The position numbers and the translations under genes are program-made. Under the pieces are notes generated by a model. That model had not been told where the DNA came from. It made no database searches and saw only the letters and a program-made list of their open reading frames with translations. From Dryas octopetala (Eukaryota; Streptophyta; Magnoliopsida; Rosales; Rosaceae), in the NCBI GenBank assembly GCA_963921425.1, contig OY992840.1, positions 9,240,501-9,304,500 on the forward strand: DNA of 64,000 nt, given 5' to 3'. Position 1 is the first letter of the stretch. Every line of letters starts with the position of its first letter. This document shows positions 58,271 through 64,000 of this stretch, piece by piece.

Positions 58271-59565
58271 TGAAAAAAAATTTCCTTGTATATACTTGTG
58301 GCCATAATGTACTTGTCATGAGCATATGTATTTTTGTCATCTAATGTGTCTTTAAACCTCTTAATTACCATTCCACTAACCTGCCATAATCATGACTTTG
58401 GAAGAGTTTCTGTTTAGAAAATTTGTAAATTTTGGGATGAAAATGTCATCATTCCATCCATTTCATTGAAAAAATTAGGTATTTGGACTTAATTACAATT
58501 TACAACCTGATTTCAATTATAGAGAATTGTACTTTTTTTAACTACCGAAACAAAATTAGAACTTTTATAAATTATATGGACTAAAAGTGTTATTTGACTT
58601 TTATTTGTTTACAGACATCTTGGCCTCCTAGGCTTTGAAAATTTAGCTTACTAATTTTGAGGTGTTTTTAATTAGACAGTTTTTAGTGACTACCAAATAA
58701 AATAAAATTTGATTCTTGAGATTGAACGCTAATTTTAAATTGAGATTTTTATCAAATAAGGGCCATGCATGTGGGGAACTATAGGCTTGTATATATAGTG
58801 TTGCCTTTTTATCTTTAATTTGTCACTTCTACACCATATAATATTCTTTGAGTTAGAGCTTATTCTAAAATGGTCCAAAAACTTAAATCATTATAACATT
58901 CATATATATTAGGTGATCTAAAGCCTAACTTTGCTAGCGAGAGATGGTAATTTGGCAAGACTCATACCAAACTCCCACACTAATTAACTTCATAAATAAA
59001 GAACTTCATAAAATTTTTGGATTATTTGGTGGGGCAGCTCTATGATATATATTCTTTGTCCAAATGGATATTCATATCTAGACGATTACTTGCACGAATA
59101 GAGGTACCTTCACCAGATAATCATGAGTACGTCGTTAGATAAAGTCGATGATAATACAAAAGCGACACCTCTTTGTTAATGTCACCAACTTTGTAAGCTA
59201 TGATTTTACGGGTCTAACTATTATATTGAGAAATGTTGAAATACAAACCATTACGTAACTTAATATAGCAGAAATACATAACTTATCATTTTGCCTTTAG
59301 TTTATTTAATTATTTTAATTAAAAAAATTTTAATAGAGACATTTTTTAATATTTTGAAAGTAGCTCTGTTTATTTTATATATATAAATAGAAGATTTAAC
59401 TCACCCAAACCATCTAACTTAATATTCCCATGTTTCAAAGTAATCTGTTGGATAAGGCAAGTGAATGCTTATAAGCTTATTATAGTTGGGGATTGACTAG
59501 GACGGAAATGGGTAGTGCGATGGTATGCAAGTACAATGAATGATGGAAATCAACTTATGTACGTT
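58271..59565. other. AT-rich intergenic DNA
   Basis: No gene, repeat with defined ends or RNA gene could be supported in this 1.3-kb stretch. Confidence 0.5.
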
Positions 59566-59573
59566 ATTATAAA

Positions 59574-59762
59574 GAATAATGCTATACTTACCACATTTTT
59601 ATACCATCTGACGTGTCATTATTTTATTGGACAAAGTTTTTCTTTTCCTTTTTGGGTTTTTCTTTTTATTTTTTAATATCCAATGTATGAATACCATGTA
59701 AATTGCCACATAAGGTGGTATGAAATTATAGTATAAAAATGTGGTATATGTAGCACTACTGT
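59574..59762. mobile_element. 189-bp MITE with 8-9 bp target duplication
   Basis: The ends are inverted repeats (ACCACATTTTTATAC near the left end, with the complement GTATAAAAATGTGGT near the right; AATGCTATA versus TAGCACTA at the tips). The flanks share TATTATAAA (59565-59573 and 59762-59770; 8 bp if the shared T belongs to the element). It is non-coding and fits a hAT- or Mutator-derived MITE. Confidence 0.75.
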
Positions 59763-60226
59763 ATTATAAAATGAGTATCATTATTGAGATTGCAGAAAAA
59801 ACCAGTCTAGGGTTTATGCAAGCATTACCCAACAACTAGCCCGAATATATCCCCGAATAATCCTCCGCTGGTTTTAGTTAATTAATTAATTAAACGTAAT
59901 TTATCAGTTAACTGGTATATGCTGTCTGTGGTCTAATACGAGTTGACAAAATTTAAAATGTCCCTTGATAAGCTCAAGAGCACTACTGAAGAGATCGATG
60001 TAGACAATATTTGATTATTTAATTTCGATCCTTTTCATCATGTTATAACTTATAAGTGTGTCGTTGGCAAATGGGATTTGGCAACACGTCTTACTCTTTT
60101 ATGGGATAAAATGGGGGATGATGTAGACTCAAGGAATTCAATTCACGCTTTCTTAATTTTCTTTTTAATCCGTAGTATCTGGTAGCTTGGCATGAATGGT
60201 AGAGGAATGACATCACACATGTATAG

Positions 60227-60577
60227 TGAAGGAATCTATTCATTTATTTCAAAACCAATTGAAAATGGGGGATTAGCTCAAATTCTTATAAACCACAGTG
60301 TAAGACCTCACATTTTAATGTAAGATATTTCTCTCAACACGACCCTGCATATGTTGCATCACTCAAGCCTAACACGTGAACAATTCATATTGGGTAACGT
60401 AGGAGCACGTGTGACCATTGGGCCAAGCACGTGGATAACCTGCTCTGCTCTAATACCATGAAAGAATTTAGACATTCATCCCAAAACTAATTAACAATAG
60501 GAGAAGTAGCTCAAACCCTTATAAGCCACTATGCAAGACCTCACATTTTTAATGCAGGATCTTTCTTTCTCTCAACA
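60227..60577 (-). mobile_element. TRIM retrotransposon, same family as the one at 16.1 kb
   Basis: On the minus strand the 5' LTR is 60577-60459 (TGTTGAGAGAAAG...TTTCA), followed by the PBS-like TGGTATTAGAGC (60458-60447). A 119-bp interior and the 3' LTR, 60339-60227, follow. The interior matches the 16.1-kb TRIM in GGTTATCC, CACACGTGCTCC, ACCCAATA and GTTCACGTGT(T/A)AGGCT. LTRs are clearly related but diverged. The 5-bp flanks (TATAG and TAGAT) do not match, so this copy is older or rearranged. Confidence 0.85.
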
Positions 60578-61068
60578 TAGATTACAAATTATAATTCTCC
60601 AAATTGAGCTAGCTAGTTAGGTTAAAGAGAAGAACTTACTTATCTCTTCATGTGATACCACATGATATATCCCTACCCTCTCTCATTAGTTCTCTCTCTC
60701 TCTCTCTCTTATCTTTTGTCTCTATCTCTCTTTTCAAGGGATGCCACATCACTACAACATGATAATATGTAAGTTTTTTCTTAGGTTCAAAGATCTTATG
60801 GAACCCTCCAATTGGATAGGGATAAATATATGGAGAAATTTTTTATATCACGTGTACAATTATTAATATCTAAAACTTTAAATCTTAAATTCTTAAATTA
60901 ATTCTTAAATAGATTTGTGACACTACATCAGCATTCCACGTTGTGTCACAAACAAATTTTTTCTTATAAACATGTAAGTTGTTCCACCATAATGATTATA
61001 TATACAATCTAAAATAATAAACTTTATTAATTAAAATTAGAATAAATATACTACAATAAAACATGGAT
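60578..61068. other. AT-rich intergenic DNA with a CT run and a short palindrome
   Basis: It contains a CT microsatellite (about 60690-60710) and a 10-bp inverted repeat TTTGTGACAC/GTGTCACAAA around 60912-60951, possibly the centre of a small MITE. No gene seen. Confidence 0.5.
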
Positions 61069-61069
61069 T

Positions 61070-61517
61070 TGGCAACAATTGAAAGTCGTTGTCTAAACTT
61101 AAAAATTCCTTGCCTAAACAAATAGGCAATGATTTTTTACCGTTGCTAAGGTTGTTGCCCTAGGACCCTTGCCTATAACTATAGACAACGATTTCGGCAG
61201 TTGTTGCGAAATTGGCAACGACTTTATTGTTGTCTATTGTGACTCAAAAATATCACTTTTCGGAGGATTGAGCAACGATGGCCTCGTTGCCTATTACATT
61301 ATGCAACAGTGTCGTCATTGCCTATTCTATTTATAAGCAACGACTCTATTGTTGCCTAATATCACTACAAGAAATTTGGGCAAGGAAATCTTCGTTGCCT
61401 TTTAATAAGCAACAACCCTTTCCATGGCTATTCTCACAACAGGCAAGGAAATCCTTGTTGCCTTTGCATAGGAAACAACCATTTCCATGCCTCTTCTCAC
61501 AATAGGCAAGGAAAAAG
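61070..61517 (+). mobile_element. CACTA-like terminal region(s)
   Basis: CACTACAAGAAAT at 61363-61375 is the typical tip of a CACTA (En/Spm) transposon. To its right are repeated short motifs in both orientations (GGCAAGGAAATC, GTTGCC, GCAACAA), as in subterminal repeats. To its left (61070-61362) lies similar DNA rich in GGCAACGA and TTGCC words, perhaps from a second, adjoining element. The right part is interrupted by a hAT insertion at 61518. The opposite end was not found. Confidence 0.6.
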
Positions 61518-63067
61518 TAGGGGTCGGTAATGGGCCGGCCGAGCCAGCCCGGCCCAAATTTTTCGAATTCGGACCAGGCTCGAGCTTGAATTATAGAAGC
61601 CCAATAGGGCTTTCGGGCCGGGCTTGGGCTTTAATACACAAGCCCAAGGCCCGCTCATCGGGCTTTGGCTTGCGGGCTTGGAGGGCTGGGCCGGGCTAGG
61701 CCTGAACGGGCGGCCCAAAATGGGCTCAAAGCCTGTTTAGACACATATATATCTTAAAAAAAAAAATATAGGATTTTGGCTATGTTGTGATTTGAATATG
61801 AGACCTCACATAACAAGCTTTAACTCTCAACCAACTGAGCTAATTAGTTTATTTGTCAAGTTTGTGAATCATAACATATTTAATAGCTCTTTTGTTTGTT
61901 TATTTCAGTAAATTATTAATATGCTTATTAAGTTATTATATAATACTATTATGTTAATAATAATGTAATACCATAAATAATAAACTTTTAAAATTATATA
62001 CAACATTACAACTATAATAAAACATAAATGTACATATGTTTTATTATATATTTTATTACATATTTTTATAAACAAACGATGCAATTGTGTTGTCAACAAT
62101 CCGAACAGTTTAAATTTTAGTTCCTCACTCAAAGATAATTCGTGCAAAAAATTAGCTCAATCAGAGATGTAAAAGTGACATAATGGTGGTCGAATTAATG
62201 AACGATTGTTGTTTTTCTAATGATGATCGAATGGGTAGATGAATTTCGATTTAGTCAATTTTTTGTACGGATGATCTTTGACTATGAACATAGAAAATTA
62301 ACGGGTCAGATTGTTGAAATCACGTTGTGGTCTTTATAATTATGGAAATAACAAGGTTTCAACGGGAAAGTTATTAGAATTGTACTCTTCAAGTGTATTT
62401 ATATGTAGAAGCTCACATATCGATCATGTTTCAACAATCCAAACCATTCAAGTTTTAGTTTCTCACTCAAAGAGAATTTTTGCAAAAAATTAGCTTAATT
62501 GGAGATGTAAAAGTGACGTAACGGTGGTCAAATTAATGAACGATCGTGGTTTTTCTAATGATAATCGAATGGATAGATGAATTTCGAATTTGCCGATTTT
62601 TTGTAAGGATGATCTTTGACTATGAAAATAGAAAATGAACAGTTCGATCGTTGAATTAATGAATTGACGATCGTGGTTTAATAACTTTAATTATAGTTAT
62701 ATTATAAAAGTTGTATATACACATATACATTTATGTTTTATTATAGTTGTAATGTTGTATATAATTTTAAAAGTTTATTACTTTATTATTTATGATATTA
62801 CATAGTTTACACTATTATTATTTACTAACATTATAGTATTATATAATAACTTAATAAGCATATTAATAATTTATTAGAGTAAACAAACGAAAAACCTATT
62901 AAATATGTTATGATTTCCAAATTGGGCCGGGCTTCGGGCGGCCCATGGGCTTCAAGTGGATGGCCCAAGCTCAACCCAAGAGACTTTCGGGCCGGGCCGG
63001 GCCGGCCCAAATTTCAGGCCAAATGGGCCGGGTGGGCTTCGGGCCTTGGGCTTTTTGGTGAGCCCTA
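61518..63067. mobile_element. 1550-bp non-autonomous hAT element, 8-bp TSD, nested in CACTA-like DNA
   Basis: The left end is TAGGGGTCGG and the right end AGCCCTA. Identical 8-bp flanks GGAAAAAG occur at 61510-61517 and 63068-63075. Both ends are filled with GGGCCGGGC and GGCCCAA words in inverted orientation. Inside them AT-rich arms (about 61860-62040 and 62715-62900) are also inverted copies. The middle holds two direct repeats of about 210 bp (about 62090-62300 and 62432-62645). No transposase frame is present. Confidence 0.9.
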
Positions 63068-63075
63068 GGAAAAAG

Positions 63076-64000
63076 GCATTGCTTTTATGGTATTTTGCAA
63101 TTAAAAAATATAGTCTGCATCTTCTTTTTTTTTTTTTGGTATTTTGCAATTAAAAATATCATATACCATTTTTTTTTTGGGTATTTTCAACCATAAATTC
63201 ATTCAACCATATAAGTCCATTCAACTATAAATCCATTCATTCAAAATCTATTCATTAAAGCAATCAATATTTGTTCAAGATAACAATCAATTGCATGTGT
63301 ACCAAAACCTAGCTACCTAGACTTACAAAATATTGTCATGGCAGCAATCTACCTACAATCTGAACATCTACACCCTTGTTCAATAATCTATCCATATTTA
63401 CAAAAATTAGAACCACGTGTACTAGCATTTGTCTTATTTACCAAAAATATGACATACAAGAAAATCACTATCAATACTGCACATAGAGTTCATTTATGTA
63501 CACCACTCAACATGCATATAACTCAAACTTCGCTTGTATACCTGCAAATGCCTAGATTAACTCAGCCACATTGAGATTTGGAAGTAACACATCCTGCAAT
63601 TTCAATCCAAACAAACTTGAATGGAAACATTGAATTCACTTAATCATAATATACTTAATTTTATAATAGATAAATCTGGAAGAAAAGTAAAAAAAAAAGT
63701 GAGTATATAAGAAGAACAATACATCAAACGAGTTACCTGCTAGAAGGCAAAAAGATGTACAAAACTACATAAACCAACAACCACACTCAACTGCATAACT
63801 CAACAAGCAAGCACATTCACTTCAGCCGGCTGGTGAAGACATTGTCAGCCAAAAATGTTTAAGAACTACATAAAAAAAAAAAAAATAATAAGGGAAAGGT
63901 TTATATTTTAAAAACCCATCTCTTAGTTGGAGGGGTCAGAAACTGCCATTTTCATGTAGTTCTAATATTTTCATGCACAATATTGTAAAAAACATATACA
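63076..64000. other. Continuation of the disrupted element and AT-rich DNA to the window end
   Basis: TGGTATTTTGCAATTAAAAA is directly repeated near 63088 and 63137. The rest is AT-rich and has no supported gene. It may be the remainder of the CACTA-like element. Confidence 0.4.

Overview
This window is nuclear DNA from a flowering plant, most likely a woody rosid eudicot. The evidence is GT-AG introns, plant-type gene families (SEC16/MAIGO5, organellar asparaginyl-tRNA synthetase, pectinesterase, PGSIP glucuronosyltransferase), AT-rich introns, CT microsatellites near 5' ends, and many small plant transposons. The species is not determined from the sequence.

Eight protein-coding genes were resolved exon by exon, with reading frames that close across every junction. 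From left to right: the 3' part of SEC16 (+, 1-5708); a complete organellar asparaginyl-tRNA synthetase (-, 6992-14838, 15 exons, one GC-AG intron); PIG-L GlcNAc-PI de-N-acetylase (-, 18369-22618); a Q-rich U1/matrin-type zinc-finger protein (+, 24355-27957) that starts close to the PIG-L 5' end; peroxin PEX19 (+, 29579-33331) with a CaaX box on its own tiny last exon; a type-II pectinesterase (-, 34089-36903); the spliceosomal Sm core protein SmD2 (+, 43306-44456); and a GT8 glucuronosyltransferase of the PGSIP7/8 type (-, 46789-56963). These are unrelated housekeeping or cell-wall genes, not a pathway cluster.

The most notable non-coding item is a tandem array of three C/D-box snoRNA genes, plus a degenerate fourth, in the 5'-UTR intron of SmD2 (42150-42960). 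Each intact copy has a perfect 6-bp terminal stem, C and D boxes and a conserved 12-nt guide matching a universally conserved 18S rRNA segment. The promoter has a TATA box and a telo-box, and a 927-bp hAT element with a perfect 8-bp target duplication sits directly against the TATA box.

The rest is mobile DNA. A recent LINE (50291-55989) with an open 1370-codon ORF2 and a 16-bp target duplication lies antisense in intron 1 of the PGSIP gene. A 1387-bp foldback element (45121-46507) carries a GC-rich minisatellite and a nearly perfect 61-bp-arm hairpin at its centre. At least two clear TRIM retrotransposons of one family (16124-16424 and 60227-60577) and two degenerate relatives inside introns are present. 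A 1550-bp hAT element is nested in CACTA-like DNA at 61.5-63.1 kb. Two related inverted-repeat elements lie at 15.2-16.5 and 57.9-58.3 kb. The stretch from 57 to 64 kb contains no recognisable gene.
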